In this document: piece by piece, positions 9,227-18,348 of the stretch
Numbering within the stretch: the stretch's first letter is position 1
Layout of the letters: every line of letters begins with the position of its first letter
Source: Paenibacillus sp. SYP-B3998
GTDB taxonomy: Bacteria; Bacillota; Bacilli; Paenibacillales; NBRC-103111
Assembly: GCF_010820665.1 (NCBI RefSeq)
Contig: NZ_JAAIKC010000002.1
Span: 372,001-436,000 of the forward strand
Direction of reading: 5' to 3'
DNA: 64,000 nt
Made by a program: the position numbers and the translations under genes
The notes under the pieces: generated by a model
The model's database searches: none
Told to the model about the DNA's origin: nothing
Seen by the model: only the letters and a program-made list of their open reading frames with translations

Positions 9227-9344
9227 CGTTATTCTCCCTCTCGTGATGACCCTTCGGTCAGATCATTCTGTACTTGTCTCCAAGTATAAAATCAATCGGA
9301 TAGCGTTCCATTAGACATAATGTAACGAAACTTTACACTCTTTT

Positions 9345-10997
9345 TTACATTTTCACATCCGGGTACAGCAGTTGATAGGCCCGAATCCCGACCTGCAAGG
9401 CCAGCCTTTTTTCTGCAGACATGTAATCTTGACCGAGCAATTCTTCGATTTTCTCTAAACGGTAATACAAAGATTGACGAACGATAAATAGCTGCTGCGC
9501 CGCGATTTGCTTCGAGCCGTCATAGTCAAGATAAACCTTCAACGTACGCAGTAATTCACTGCCTCTCGTCATATCGTGGTCGATGAGCGGACCTAAGTAG
9601 GTCCTTACGAAGGTATGCAGGATCTGCTTGTCGGTGATATGAAACAACAGCTGGAACACACCAAGTTCATCAAAGAACAAAACTATCCTCTGTAGGGTCG
9701 GAGATAAGGAAATCGCTTGAATCGCTTCCTGATAGCCTACATACGCATTCATCATATTTCGATTCGATCTTCCGACGCCAATGACCAGCTTCACCGCTTC
9801 GTCGGCTTTCATATGCTGAAGTGACTGAAAAACATGCTGCAGCCTTTCCTTTGCAGATCGTTTCGGTGTTTGATCGAAAGCAACGACAACAAGTCGATTG
9901 TTCTTGAGCGTAATAAGCGGATAGAACGCTTGCTGCTCAAAAACAGATCGAACGGTCATCGACAGGTGGATGCCAAGCGATTCGATACCGTCACCTTCAT
10001 AGGCGTTCGCGCTGCTTAGCTCGTGTTCAAATTCAATCAAACACACATGATAACTAAGTTCATTCAGCCGTTTAAAATCTTTGCCGATTAACACCTTAAC
10101 CTGGTCTTCATCACGAATGCGTAGATGAAGCAGATCGTCTACCCATAAGGTCTGCGAATATAGTTTGCGTTCTTCCATGTAACGCTTACGCAGCAAATCC
10201 TGCGCAATGGACAGCGAAGCGGAATCGAGAATTAAATACTCGTACTCCTGCGGCTTCCGACTGAGTACCATAACGATATGTGCCCACGTTTTACCCATCG
10301 CACCCACAGGCTGCACAATAACTGTATTCGCATCCACTTCAATGAGCGATGGCGAAGCCGTATTGCCCGCCTCGGCGCTCTCTTGCAAGCGCCCTTCCAA
10401 AAGCTCCATCCATCGTTGGGATTCGCGACTTGTAACGTGCGGAATAAATTTTGGATGCCCCTCTGAAGGCACATAAATGACCTGTGCTTTGGTGCTGCTC
10501 TGCAGCAGCTGAAGCACATGCGTTACGCCTTGCGAAGTTAAGGTCATGCGATGGAATTCGCGCGAAATTTTTTCCAAATCTTGAAGTGTCTGATGATGTT
10601 GGTTAATAATATGCGCATGAATGTCCTGCGTTATGTCGATGAATTTCACCGCTTGCGGAAAAATAATTAGCGGGAATCCGGACGTCTCCGCGATCTCAAT
10701 CCATGCTGGCGGAACCGAGCTAAGATAATGCCCCATTTCAATGCATAAGCACGACACATTTCTATTGATCAATTGTTCCAAATAGGTCATAAACAATTGC
10801 GTATCTGACTTGAATGCGGCACCCGTCGTCAGAATCATTTCACCGCCTTGCAGCAATTCTTCGAACTGAATGACCTCAATAATATGAACCCATCGTACTA
10901 AACGCTGTAAGCCTTGTTTACCTGCTGCTAGATAAGCATGCTGGAAATGAGGCCTTTCCAACACTTCTTGTACCGTTAATTGATAGCCCTGATTCAA
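9345..10997 (-). CDS. PucR-family transcriptional regulator, AdeR-like
   Basis: The 550-aa regulator has the PucR-type N-terminal domain (about residues 8-125, containing MILTTGAAFKSD) and a central ligand-binding region. The C-terminal helix-turn-helix is DYDGSKQIAAQQLFIVRQSL (about residues 493-512) followed by YYRLEKIEELLG. Domain order and length match PucR and AdeR proteins. Because ald follows directly, alanine-responsive activation of ald is the best guess. The start is TTG 10997; an in-frame TGA 9 bases upstream excludes a longer form. The start codon overlaps a GTGAAAACGTTTGAA sequence that resembles a weak cre site, so carbon control is possible. The family is certain; the ligand is inferred. 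Confidence 0.88.
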   Translation of the reverse strand: MNQGYQLTVQEVLERPHFQHAYLAAGKQGLQRLVRWVHIIEVIQFEELLQGGEMILTTGAAFKSDTQLFMTYLEQLINRNVSCLCIEMGHYLSSVPPAWIEIAETSGFPLIIFPQAVKFIDITQDIHAHIINQHHQTLQDLEKISREFHRMTLTSQGVTHVLQLLQSSTKAQVIYVPSEGHPKFIPHVTSRESQRWMELLEGRLQESAEAGNTASPSLIEVDANTVIVQPVGAMGKTWAHIVMVLSRKPQEYEYLILDSASLSIAQDLLRKRYMEERKLYSQTLWVDDLLHLRIRDEDQVKVLIGKDFKRLNELSYHVCLIEFEHELSSANAYEGDGIESLGIHLSMTVRSVFEQQAFYPLITLKNNRLVVVAFDQTPKRSAKERLQHVFQSLQHMKADEAVKLVIGVGRSNRNMMNAYVGYQEAIQAISLSPTLQRIVLFFDELGVFQLLFHITDKQILHTFVRTYLGPLIDHDMTRGSELLRTLKVYLDYDGSKQIAAQQLFIVRQSLYYRLEKIEELLGQDYMSAEKRLALQVGIRAYQLLYPDVKM

Positions 10998-11076
10998 ACG
11001 TTTTCACTTCACTTTCTTCCTGAACAACTTGCCTTTGCAATTAGCATAGCAGAGAAGATGGGGAAGATGAAAGCAG

Positions 11077-11098
11077 AAAAGCTCACAGATGAGCTTTT
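11077..11098. terminator. Terminator hairpin after the MFS gene
   Basis: AAAAGCTCA and TGAGCTTTT form a perfect 9-bp stem around CAGA, between the MFS gene and the pucR-like gene. Confidence 0.6.
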
Positions 11099-11105
11099 GA
11101 AACCA

Positions 11106-12299
11106 TCAACGTTTTGGTTTCACAAAAAAAGATAAACAAAAGGCAATAGTTAAAAGAGCAGCCAACGTTTCTATCGTAAGGATATAGCCCCCTATTTTCA
11201 AAAGATTCAAGGCCACAATAGGGCCAAGAGTTGCCCCTATGAATAAAATAAACATGTATAAGGTGACAGCGGCGCCGCGTGCTTCTCCCGCGATGCTTCC
11301 AATCAACGAGATCAGCGTAGGAACCGTAACTGAAATCCCAGCCACAAAAACGACACTCATGACAATTAATAGGGTAAGGCTGGAGCTAATTCCAATCGCA
11401 GCAAGACCTGCTACAGCAAATACTAATCCAACTCGCAGTATTACCTTCATTCCGAACTTTCCTACTAAACGTCCTGCGAATGGGGATAAGACCATCCCCA
11501 AAATCCCTACCGTTCTTACCATTAAAATCTGACTCGCGTTTAATCCAAAGGGGGATTGGGTTAGGTGATTTCCGAGAGCCGTGTACATCCCAACAAACGA
11601 AAGCAGGAGTGTTACGGTTATCAGATAGCAGACGAATAACGACTTGCGGACTAATATAACTCCCATCTGCTTAAATGAAGCTAGTACACTTTCTGTTGTT
11701 TGGCGAACTTCGCCTTTTGGAACGAGTCCACCCAACAATACAGCAGATAAGAAATACAAAGCGCCAAGAAAGTAAAACACATAAGGCCAGCCCAAGCTTT
11801 GGCTAATGAGACTGCTAAAAATCTGTCCAACAATTCCCGCCATCAAAAAACCAGTGCTGACAAATCCCACTGTGGTTACCCTTTTTCCCACCGGGAACAT
11901 TTCTACTATGTAGGCAAGTGCAGCTGGGGCAAAAGTCGCCGCCGCTAAGCCTTGCGCCGCACGGAGCGCGATTAAACCAGACAGGTTTGTCATGAGACCC
12001 AGTGTCGGAGTAATGAATAACAATGCAACCAAACCCGAAAACATCATTTGTTTTCGGCCGAATCGATCGGATAAGGGACCGAATAATAAAAAGCCTACGG
12101 CGTAAGCGAATGAAAAAGCGCTGCTGGTCCATGCAGCAATCGCCGGAGTAACTTTGAATGTACTTACAAAATAAGAACCCATTGGTAGGGTAATATATAA
12201 ACTTGACACCACGATTAGACCGCACCATACAAGTATGGCCGTTATTAATGGATACCTTTTCAAAGATGATTCACTTACTTTCCCAACTAATTCTGCCAT
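11106..12299 (-). CDS. MFS transporter (DHA1-like, 12 TM)
   Basis: The 397-aa protein has about twelve hydrophobic helices and the major-facilitator motif A as GPLSDRFGRKQ (about residues 74-84). The second half repeats it weakly as GRLVGKFGMK. Such DHA1-type proteins export drugs, sugars or metabolites by proton antiport. An AAAGGGG ribosome site precedes ATG 12299. It stands alone between terminators, so no substrate can be inferred from its neighbours. Confidence 0.85.
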   Translation of the reverse strand: MAELVGKVSESSLKRYPLITAILVWCGLIVVSSLYITLPMGSYFVSTFKVTPAIAAWTSSAFSFAYAVGFLLFGPLSDRFGRKQMMFSGLVALLFITPTLGLMTNLSGLIALRAAQGLAAATFAPAALAYIVEMFPVGKRVTTVGFVSTGFLMAGIVGQIFSSLISQSLGWPYVFYFLGALYFLSAVLLGGLVPKGEVRQTTESVLASFKQMGVILVRKSLFVCYLITVTLLLSFVGMYTALGNHLTQSPFGLNASQILMVRTVGILGMVLSPFAGRLVGKFGMKVILRVGLVFAVAGLAAIGISSSLTLLIVMSVVFVAGISVTVPTLISLIGSIAGEARGAAVTLYMFILFIGATLGPIVALNLLKIGGYILTIETLAALLTIAFCLSFFVKPKR

Positions 12300-12574
12300 G
12301 CTAAAAACCCCTTTTCAGACTGAATAAGTACTCTTTTTTCAAAATGACGCCATCTCAATAAATCGATTTTTTCAGCCTCCCCCAATATTTTTGCTAAACC
12401 ATTTACGTAAATGACCTTCGTTAATTGTAACTTATCTACAATTATTGTCAATAAGTTTATTTGAGTAAAGGAACAAATATGGATTTTTAAAATGCTTGCA
12501 GATTGGTATTATTCCTACTAAATACAAAAAAACGATGACGTCTAGGTCATCGTTTTTTTGTATAAAATTTAGGT
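12300..12574. other. Intergenic region with perfect 16-bp hairpin
   Basis: No gene is visible here. The right part (12524-12561) is a perfect inverted repeat, ACAAAAAAACGATGAC and its complement around GTCTAG. It should terminate transcription in both directions and serves the minus-strand gene ending at 12575. The rest is AT-rich leader of the MFS gene. Confidence 0.75.
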
Positions 12575-12967
12575 TCAACCTTGCTCATGCTTGATTTCTT
12601 CAATAATGATTTCACCGCTAGGAAGCGATTCGTCCAAAACGGATACAATTAATGTGAATCGCTCGTCGTTCGCTCTGCTTAGCTCCATCAATGTTGAAAC
12701 TTCACTAAGCCTGAAATCCCCGTGAACGAAAATAGTGCTGCAAGAAATCTCCGAGAGAATCCGCTCCATAAGACCTTGCAGCTCTTTCTGCAGGATCGTA
12801 GTATCCGTCCTGCTTTCATCAGATCGCTCCACAATCCCATATGTTTTCTGCGAGATATGCATCGAGTAGTTAACGCCGAACTGAAATAGCACACTAAGAG
12901 GCGTCCCTTGATAGATCAATTCCATATAAGCCGATTGTCGGCCAGAGCCTTTGATAAGAATGAACAT
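12575..12967 (-). CDS. Small hypothetical cytoplasmic protein
   Basis: The protein is 130 aa when read from ATG 12967, which follows CAGGAG at 7 bases. The alternative start at 12985 lacks a ribosome site. It has no signal peptide or membrane segment and reads as an alternating beta/alpha domain with an acidic C-terminus (GEIIIEEIKHEQG). I do not recognise a family. It has its own strong terminator and an unlinked upstream gene, so it is probably monocistronic. A CAAACGTTTG palindrome at about 13026-13035 lies 60 bases upstream. Confidence 0.6.
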   Translation of the reverse strand: MFILIKGSGRQSAYMELIYQGTPLSVLFQFGVNYSMHISQKTYGIVERSDESRTDTTILQKELQGLMERILSEISCSTIFVHGDFRLSEVSTLMELSRANDERFTLIVSVLDESLPSGEIIIEEIKHEQG

Positions 12968-13061
12968 GAAATGTCTCCTGAACATAAGATGCGAACTTTC
13001 TCACAAATTTCCTTATAGTATACCTCAAACGTTTGGGTTTAAGCATCTTTTTAAAATTGTA

Positions 13062-13100
13062 ACAAAAAAAGCGCCAGTTTCCGAGGAAACTGAACGCTTA
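13062..13100 (-). terminator. Terminator of the lacI/GH88/DUF2264 operon
   Basis: AGCGCCAGTTTCC and its imperfect complement AAACTGAACGCT flank a short loop. The A7 run on the plus strand is the T tract for minus-strand transcripts. Confidence 0.75.
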
Positions 13101-13115
13101 ATAGCGCATGTTTGG

Positions 13116-14267
13116 TTATATTGCCTTGTCAATCGCAACAGATTGCCCCGACCAAGCTTTCTGAGAGGTCCAGGGCGCTTCGGCATTACGCCAAAAGGCG
13201 TTGTCCGCTGACAAGCCAAGTGGTAAGAAGACCGCAGAACATAAATACAGACTTCCCGTAGAGATATACGGTTCACCCAGCTCAGGCTGGTGCCCACACA
13301 AGCCTATCTGTAACCATCCTGCTTCATCGAACGTACCTGGCGCTTCGATCAGCCTGCGAATAACCGCACTAAGCGCACAGCGTACTTGCGCCGGATCGTA
13401 CTCCATTGGCAACTCGCCTCGCTGTGCGATCTGCGCAAGTAACTGAAACGCACCGAAGCGATAAGCGAGCGAGCGGCCTGTCACCGGGAACGTGCCCTCC
13501 GGCGAGATTGAACGCTCTAGAATCGTCGCATGGCGCATGGCCCTCGCCAAGATTGGCTCTTTCATATGCTCCCAGTCTTCCGACTCACCGCTCACACGCT
13601 CGATAATATCAACGAGCATTGGCTGGATAACAAAGCTATTATAGTAGTCCGCATGGTACTCCGGACCGTCGCTATACATACCATCTCCGAGATACCACTG
13701 CTCATGCTGCTTGAGGGCAAAATCCACACGCATAAGGTCCCACTCTTCCCCCATAACGAAGAGCGCTGTCTCTATCATCGCTGAGAAGAGCAGCCAATTA
13801 CTGAAGTGCGGCTTACGCGTTCTAGTTGCCTTCAATGCTTGAGCGACATTGCTTTGAACGCGTGGGTCCAAACTTCGCCACAGCGCGTTTGGCGCTCTAA
13901 GAATCGCATGGGCTAGAAAAGCTGTATCGACAATCGGTTGCTGTCCCACTGTAAAGTTCATGTAGTCAGGTGAATTCGGATCCGTTGCCGCATCCATCGC
14001 AGCATGGACAAGCTTGCAATAATGACCATGCAATGCCTTTTCTTCTTCATCATCAGAGGAGCTCTCCAACCAAGGCGCGATGCCGACTAGTGTCCGGGTA
14101 AATGCCTCTAGATGAGCGTAAGCGAGCTGCTCTTCTTTTTTACGTTCAACGGGCATCGTTGCTCGAAGCTTTCTTGCCGCCAATGCTTCAAGAACAGGTG
14201 AGGCAATCCGATTCATTGTGCTTAGCCAATAAGCACGATCATTCATTTGAGCTGAGAGGCTACTCAT
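13116..14267 (-). CDS. DUF2264-family protein
   Basis: The 383-aa protein is mostly helical and matches my recollection of DUF2264, which covers alpha/alpha-toroid proteins found next to polysaccharide-degradation genes. Marks include NDRAYWLSTMNRI near the start, HFSNWLLFSAMIETAL and LGDGMYSDGPEYHADYYNSF (about residues 195-214). It lacks a signal peptide. Its ATG overlaps the end of the GH88 gene by 8 bases, so the two are translationally coupled. By association it should process or bind uronic-acid-containing oligosaccharides. No catalytic residue can be assigned. Confidence 0.8.
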   Translation of the reverse strand: MSSLSAQMNDRAYWLSTMNRIASPVLEALAARKLRATMPVERKKEEQLAYAHLEAFTRTLVGIAPWLESSSDDEEEKALHGHYCKLVHAAMDAATDPNSPDYMNFTVGQQPIVDTAFLAHAILRAPNALWRSLDPRVQSNVAQALKATRTRKPHFSNWLLFSAMIETALFVMGEEWDLMRVDFALKQHEQWYLGDGMYSDGPEYHADYYNSFVIQPMLVDIIERVSGESEDWEHMKEPILARAMRHATILERSISPEGTFPVTGRSLAYRFGAFQLLAQIAQRGELPMEYDPAQVRCALSAVIRRLIEAPGTFDEAGWLQIGLCGHQPELGEPYISTGSLYLCSAVFLPLGLSADNAFWRNAEAPWTSQKAWSGQSVAIDKAI

Positions 14268-15381
14268 ACCAGTAGCCTTTGAGCCCTTTTTCTAAGCGAA
14301 GAAGCGCTTCTAAATAATAATAATCGCCCCAGATCATGTAATCATCAGGTGCATGACCGCCGCGAACACTGTAAGAACCTCGCTCAATGAAACCCTGCGC
14401 ATCTGGCTTGCCGATAGTTGCATAGGTCTCAACCAGCCCCTTCATCGATAGCTCGATTGCCTTTTCTATGAATACACGATCCGCATCGCCAGCAGGCAAA
14501 TGCTCCAAAAGCTCTAATGCACCTGCAACTGCAATTGCAGAAGCCGAGCTATCGCGCTTCGTATCCGCATGAATCGGTGCATTGAAGTCCCAATACACGA
14601 CATGATCTTCAGGCAAACGTTCGAAGAAATAACGAGCTAACCGCTTCGAAGTTTCTAGATACAGCGGGTCTCTCGTATAGCGATAGGAAAGCGCAAACCC
14701 ATATATGCCCCAAGCCTGACCTCTCGTCCACGTTGAACCATCGTGATACCCTTGTGCAGTTCCGCCATGCAGCGGCACGCCATTTTCTGGATCAAAGTAA
14801 AAAGTATGATAAGAAGAATCGTCGCCACGAACTAAATAACGACGGCTTAAATTCGCATGCGCTACCGCAACTTCTTTGTATTTTGCTTCCCCCGTCTGAT
14901 CGTAAGCCCAATACAGTAGTGGCAAATTCATCAAGCAATCGATGATGATACGGCCTCCGTTCTGCTCATCTCCTTCCGGTCCCCAAGCCTGAATATATTG
15001 TCCTTTAGGTCTCCAACGTTTCAAAAGAACATCTGCCGCTTGCAGCGTTAACAATCTGGCAGTTTCATCTTTTTCAATCATCCATTGCGCTTTGGAGGAT
15101 AAGGAATAAAGAAACCCAATGTCATGGTGATCGAGTACAACGTTCTTTTCTAATCTAAGCTTAAAGCTTTCTACGGTTTGACGAGCAGCCTGTTGGAACG
15201 TCTTGTCGCCTGTGTATTCGTAGCAAAGCCACAAGATCCCTGACCAGAAGCCATCCGTCCAGTCGTCATTTGGATTCAGCAAATAACGATCATTCTCGCT
15301 TACATGGGGGAATAAATCACCATAACGTTCAATATTCGCTTTTGTCTTTTCAATGGCATCTTCAATCGCATGTTTCCACAT
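14260..15381 (-). CDS. GH88 unsaturated glucuronyl hydrolase
   Basis: This is a cytoplasmic glycosidase that hydrates and removes the unsaturated uronic acid left by polysaccharide lyases. The 373-aa protein carries the two key aspartates of the family: Asp87 in DHHDIGFLYSLSSKAQW and Asp148 in RIIIDCLMNLP. These correspond to Asp88 and Asp149 of the Bacillus GL1 enzyme. The closing motif STWTRGQAWGIYGF is also present. It sits between its LacI regulator and DUF2264, with a TTGAACGTTCAA palindrome 34 bases before the ATG. Substrates could be heparin-, hyaluronan-, xanthan- or ulvan-type fragments; the sequence alone does not decide. Confidence 0.93.
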   Translation of the reverse strand: MWKHAIEDAIEKTKANIERYGDLFPHVSENDRYLLNPNDDWTDGFWSGILWLCYEYTGDKTFQQAARQTVESFKLRLEKNVVLDHHDIGFLYSLSSKAQWMIEKDETARLLTLQAADVLLKRWRPKGQYIQAWGPEGDEQNGGRIIIDCLMNLPLLYWAYDQTGEAKYKEVAVAHANLSRRYLVRGDDSSYHTFYFDPENGVPLHGGTAQGYHDGSTWTRGQAWGIYGFALSYRYTRDPLYLETSKRLARYFFERLPEDHVVYWDFNAPIHADTKRDSSASAIAVAGALELLEHLPAGDADRVFIEKAIELSMKGLVETYATIGKPDAQGFIERGSYSVRGGHAPDDYMIWGDYYYLEALLRLEKGLKGYWYE

Positions 15382-15400
15382 CTGCTTTCACTCCGCTCTT

Positions 15401-16462
15401 CTATGAGTTTGTTGTTGAACGTTCAATTAAGGTAAGAGGGACGTTAATTTCCCTAGACGCCATTTTTGAAGGATCAAAATCGTCCAAATTTTCTACAGAA
15501 CCTTCTGACTCGCCCTTCTGACCAAGCTTTGTATGCAGTTTACCGATTGCCATCTTGGCTTGATAGGTATAAGGAATGTCCCAGCTTGTTAGGCCTGGGA
15601 AGCAATGCTCCGCAATATAATCATTATTAATGCCTACTATTTTTAACTGCGAGGGCAGTTCGATACCTAACTTATGGGCAGCGGAAATAATCCGTAAAGC
15701 AACATGATCATCAAAAGCAACGATGCCTACAGGCGACGGAAACTTTGCATGCAGATTTCGCAAAAAAGCATCGACTTGAAGCTCCTTCGCATCGACCATT
15801 TCATATTGTTGGATAACGCCTTCATACTGCTCAATCCCTCTGCTAAACCCAATACGGCGCTGTTCATCAACGGCTTTCGCCTTCTTGCTCCCAACGTAGC
15901 ATAGCGCTTTGCAGCCACGCTCAACTAGCAGCCTGACCGATTGCTCGCAAGCATCCACGAAGCCCAAATTTACTGCGCCAAGCGCGATATCTTCTGGCCA
16001 ATCCCAACCATTGATCAGAATGAGAGGCGTACCACTCTTTACAATCGATCTTGTGGATTCAAAGCCCATAGCCAAACCATGACAGATCAAGCCATCCACT
16101 CTGCGCTGAAGCAAAACCTCCAAATTCCTGCGCTCGATCTCAGGATCGAATCCACCAGAGGAGAAAACAGAAAGATGATACCCCGAATTATGCGCTTCAA
16201 TCTGTAAATGCTCGGCAAGCAGCCCGTAATATCCGTTCAAGCCGGGGACGATAAGACCAAGCTCATACGTTTTGTTGCGGCTCAGCCCCGCTGCCATCGT
16301 GTTACGCCGATACCCCAACCGCTCAGCAGCCAACTCCACTTTATGAATCGTCTCTTTCGATGAACGAATCCCACCTCGATTCAGCACATTGGAGACAGTG
16401 GCAATCGAAACGCCGGCTTCTTTGGCCACCTCTACAATCGTGACTTGTTTAGGTTTACTCAT
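15401..16462 (-). CDS. LacI-family transcriptional regulator
   Basis: The 353-aa repressor has an N-terminal LacI helix-turn-helix (VTIVEVAKEAGVSIATVSNV, residues 8-27) and hinge region, followed by a periplasmic-binding-protein-like sugar sensor (LGLIVPGLNGYYGLLAEHL onward). It is the first gene of the operon with GH88 and DUF2264. Two AAACGTTT-centred sites precede it, so it is probably autoregulated and responds to an unsaturated uronide. Its last codons contain the palindrome at 15415-15426, a possible internal operator before GH88. Confidence 0.93.
   Translation of the reverse strand: MSKPKQVTIVEVAKEAGVSIATVSNVLNRGGIRSSKETIHKVELAAERLGYRRNTMAAGLSRNKTYELGLIVPGLNGYYGLLAEHLQIEAHNSGYHLSVFSSGGFDPEIERRNLEVLLQRRVDGLICHGLAMGFESTRSIVKSGTPLILINGWDWPEDIALGAVNLGFVDACEQSVRLLVERGCKALCYVGSKKAKAVDEQRRIGFSRGIEQYEGVIQQYEMVDAKELQVDAFLRNLHAKFPSPVGIVAFDDHVALRIISAAHKLGIELPSQLKIVGINNDYIAEHCFPGLTSWDIPYTYQAKMAIGKLHTKLGQKGESEGSVENLDDFDPSKMASREINVPLTLIERSTTNS
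15415..15426. promoter_or_regulatory. Candidate internal operator before GH88
   Basis: TTGAACGTTCAA is a perfect 12-bp palindrome inside the end of lacI, 34 bases before GH88. The extended form TTGTTGAACGTTCAA matches the lacI-upstream site TTGTTAAACGTTTAA at 13 of 15 positions. Confidence 0.45.
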
Positions 16463-16481
16463 TGTGCTTTCAACTCCGTTT

Positions 16482-16528
16482 TGTTAAACGTTTAACATTC
16501 AGTTATAGATTAAATTGAAACGTTTAAC
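16482..16528. promoter_or_regulatory. Two candidate LacI operators before lacI
   Basis: TGTTAAACGTTTAACA (16482-16497) is a perfect 16-bp palindrome, and TTGAAACGTTTAAC (16515-16528) follows. The centre-to-centre distance is about 32 bases, three helical turns, which suits cooperative repressor binding. Confidence 0.65.
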
Positions 16529-16729
16529 CTGTCAAGCGCAAAATACAAAAAAAAACCGGAACAGTGCCGCCATTTTCCTGTGCTTCCAGCTTTACTTGTC
16601 GTATTCGTGCTCATATTTGCTCATTTACTGTTCTATCAGCTTCTCAAAAAAAATAAAACCTCCTCCCCACTTCTTGCGTAGTACTTTTCAAGCATGACAT
16701 TTTTTCAGGGTTAGGGAGGTTACTTGCTT

Positions 16730-16822
16730 ATGACGACGACATTTGCTTTAAACCAAACGGCTTCTATCCGCGACTTCGTTTCTATGCTAGTCTGGTATTT
16801 GCGTAAGAAAAAAAGAGCGTAA
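16730..16822 (+). CDS. 30-aa hydrophobic/basic small protein
   Basis: The short ORF reads M-TTTFALNQTASIRDFVSML then VWYLRKKKRA: an amphipathic or hydrophobic helix with a very basic tail. A GGGAGG ribosome site lies 10 bases upstream and a strong terminator follows directly, so it has the makings of a real transcribed small gene. It lies between the divergent lacI region and the convergent LLM gene. I do not recognise it. It could be a membrane-associated peptide or a small regulatory protein. Confidence 0.45.
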   Translation: MTTTFALNQTASIRDFVSMLVWYLRKKKRA

Positions 16823-16852
16823 CTTGAAACTAATTCTGAACGACTGATCTAA

Positions 16853-16910
16853 AAAAGAGCTGCTTCGTTGGTAGGTTGACCTACCAATGGAGCGGCTCTT
16901 TCGGTATTTC
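16853..16910. terminator. Long bidirectional terminator hairpin
   Basis: AAAGAGCTGC and GGCTCTTT, with the inner arms GTTGGTAGG and CCTACCAA, form a long stem with a TTGA loop. It lies between the 30-aa ORF and the LLM gene. Confidence 0.8.
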
Positions 16911-16921
16911 ACATAGACTTT

Positions 16922-17851
16922 TTATAAAATCTTTGCTAACAGCTCATAAGACTTTCTTCTACTATCATAATTGCGAATGTGTGTCATGACTAGAAACTCA
17001 TCCACCTCATATTTTTCGGAGAATTCATCTAACTGGTCTTTCACAGCAGCAGGGGTTCCAACGAACATCTTGCGTTCTTGAGCAAGCATCCTTTCTTTTT
17101 GCTCCTCGGATTCAGCTGATGCCATCCAGGCAATTCCTTCTGCTGCCAAGGCTAGCGCCTCTATTTCCGTTTCCGCGCACACGACATGAACAGCTGCAAT
17201 AACTTTCGGCTGCTCAGTATGACAGCGGAGCTTAAATGCCTCTCGATATGCGCAAAGAACCTCCTTGGGGTCAAGATCGCTCATAAACTGACCGAATACA
17301 TACCCTGTACCGAATTGAGCAGCGAAATCAGCGCTCTTCTTGTTCGTACCCAACATCCATACTTGGGGAGCAATTGCTGGAACAGGTCTGGCTGTCACAA
17401 GCTGACCCTCCATTTCAAACCCATTGTCTAGAAACTCCATCAAAGCTTTCAGAGAATGCGGTAGTTGACGCACGTTCTCAAGGAAATTCCCACTGAGGGC
17501 GATGCTGGCATGCGCCGAACCGCCAGGTGCTCTACCGATGCCAAGATCCACTCTATCTGGGTACAATGCGGCAAGCATGCGGAAGGCTTCGGCTACCTTC
17601 ATCGGCTTGTAATGCGGCAGCAGCAAAGCACCGGAACCGATGCGTATCCGATTCGTGCGCGCTCCAATATGAGCCAACAGCACTTCAGGGGACGTGCAAG
17701 CGAGTCCGTGCTTATCATGATGCTCGGCAACCCAATACCGCGCATAGCCCATCCTCTCAGCGGCTTGTGCCAGGATAACCGCTTGTTCTAACGCATAACC
17801 CGGATCAGCTGGCGCAAAAACTGGCACTAGATCTAACACGCTAAGCTTCAT
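16922..17851 (-). CDS. LLM-class flavin-dependent oxidoreductase
   Basis: This is a luciferase-like TIM-barrel enzyme that uses FMNH2 to oxidise an unknown small molecule. The 309-aa protein shows family blocks RYWVAEHHDKHGLACTSPEV (about residues 38-57), RIRIGSGALLLPHYKPMKVA and RVDLGIGRAPGG. These match the MsnO8/YhbW-type single-enzyme branch. GGGGGAG precedes ATG 17851. It is transcribed alone, so the substrate is open. Confidence 0.9.
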   Translation of the reverse strand: MKLSVLDLVPVFAPADPGYALEQAVILAQAAERMGYARYWVAEHHDKHGLACTSPEVLLAHIGARTNRIRIGSGALLLPHYKPMKVAEAFRMLAALYPDRVDLGIGRAPGGSAHASIALSGNFLENVRQLPHSLKALMEFLDNGFEMEGQLVTARPVPAIAPQVWMLGTNKKSADFAAQFGTGYVFGQFMSDLDPKEVLCAYREAFKLRCHTEQPKVIAAVHVVCAETEIEALALAAEGIAWMASAESEEQKERMLAQERKMFVGTPAAVKDQLDEFSEKYEVDEFLVMTHIRNYDSRRKSYELLAKIL

Positions 17852-18099
17852 TAGCGCTCCCCCTTTTTTCCATAATGCACAATTCGAACAAATTGCGCCA
17901 ACAAAAGAGTGAACAGGGACCCCTCCTGCTCAAAACGATTCGAGCCATTTTCGCCTCATACTTAATGCTGTGCACAGATTATTCATAAATATATTCTTGA
18001 GTCCGTGACTGTTAGCTACAACGACAAGGAGTACTCTTACACCATCTGTCCGAGGCTTGCGAGCACGCACTTATACATACAAACCCTCTGCCTGAAAGA

Positions 18100-18330
18100 A
18101 TGACCCTAGCGTCGCTTTCACTTCCTAGCTCGGGTCAACAAGACTTATTAGTCGCTAAATCGATTCAATACTGCGAGCGAAATTACGCGAAAGATATTTC
18201 CTCACACAAGGCCGCTGATCATGTCGATATGAATAAATATCACTTTTGTAATCTTTTCAAATCTTTTCAAAGAAAAATTCAATGTCACGTTCTGGGACTG
18301 CATTGAATAAACAAATCCAGTATGAACCTC
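18100..18330 (+). pseudogene. Decayed AraC-family regulator fragment
   Basis: The frame from 18100 reads LVAKSIQYCERNYAKDISSH and DHVDMNKYHFCNLFKSFQ. This is the first helix-turn-helix of an AraC/YesN-type regulator (compare IERALQYIEEHYAEDIS...YYFSRLFK). It then shifts frame at a small tandem repeat of CTTTTCAAA; the other frame continues as EKFNVTFWDCIE and stops. The second HTH and the sensor domain are missing. No promoter or ribosome site is evident, so this is a relic. The stretch 17852-18099 shows no intact gene. Confidence 0.55.
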
Positions 18331-18348
18331 CATTGGCTACGCAGTCTA

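Noticed and set aside
10992..11008. Catabolite response element at the pucR-like start
   Set aside because: The right half deviates at two consensus positions, and an AACGTT core alone is common; noted only as weak.
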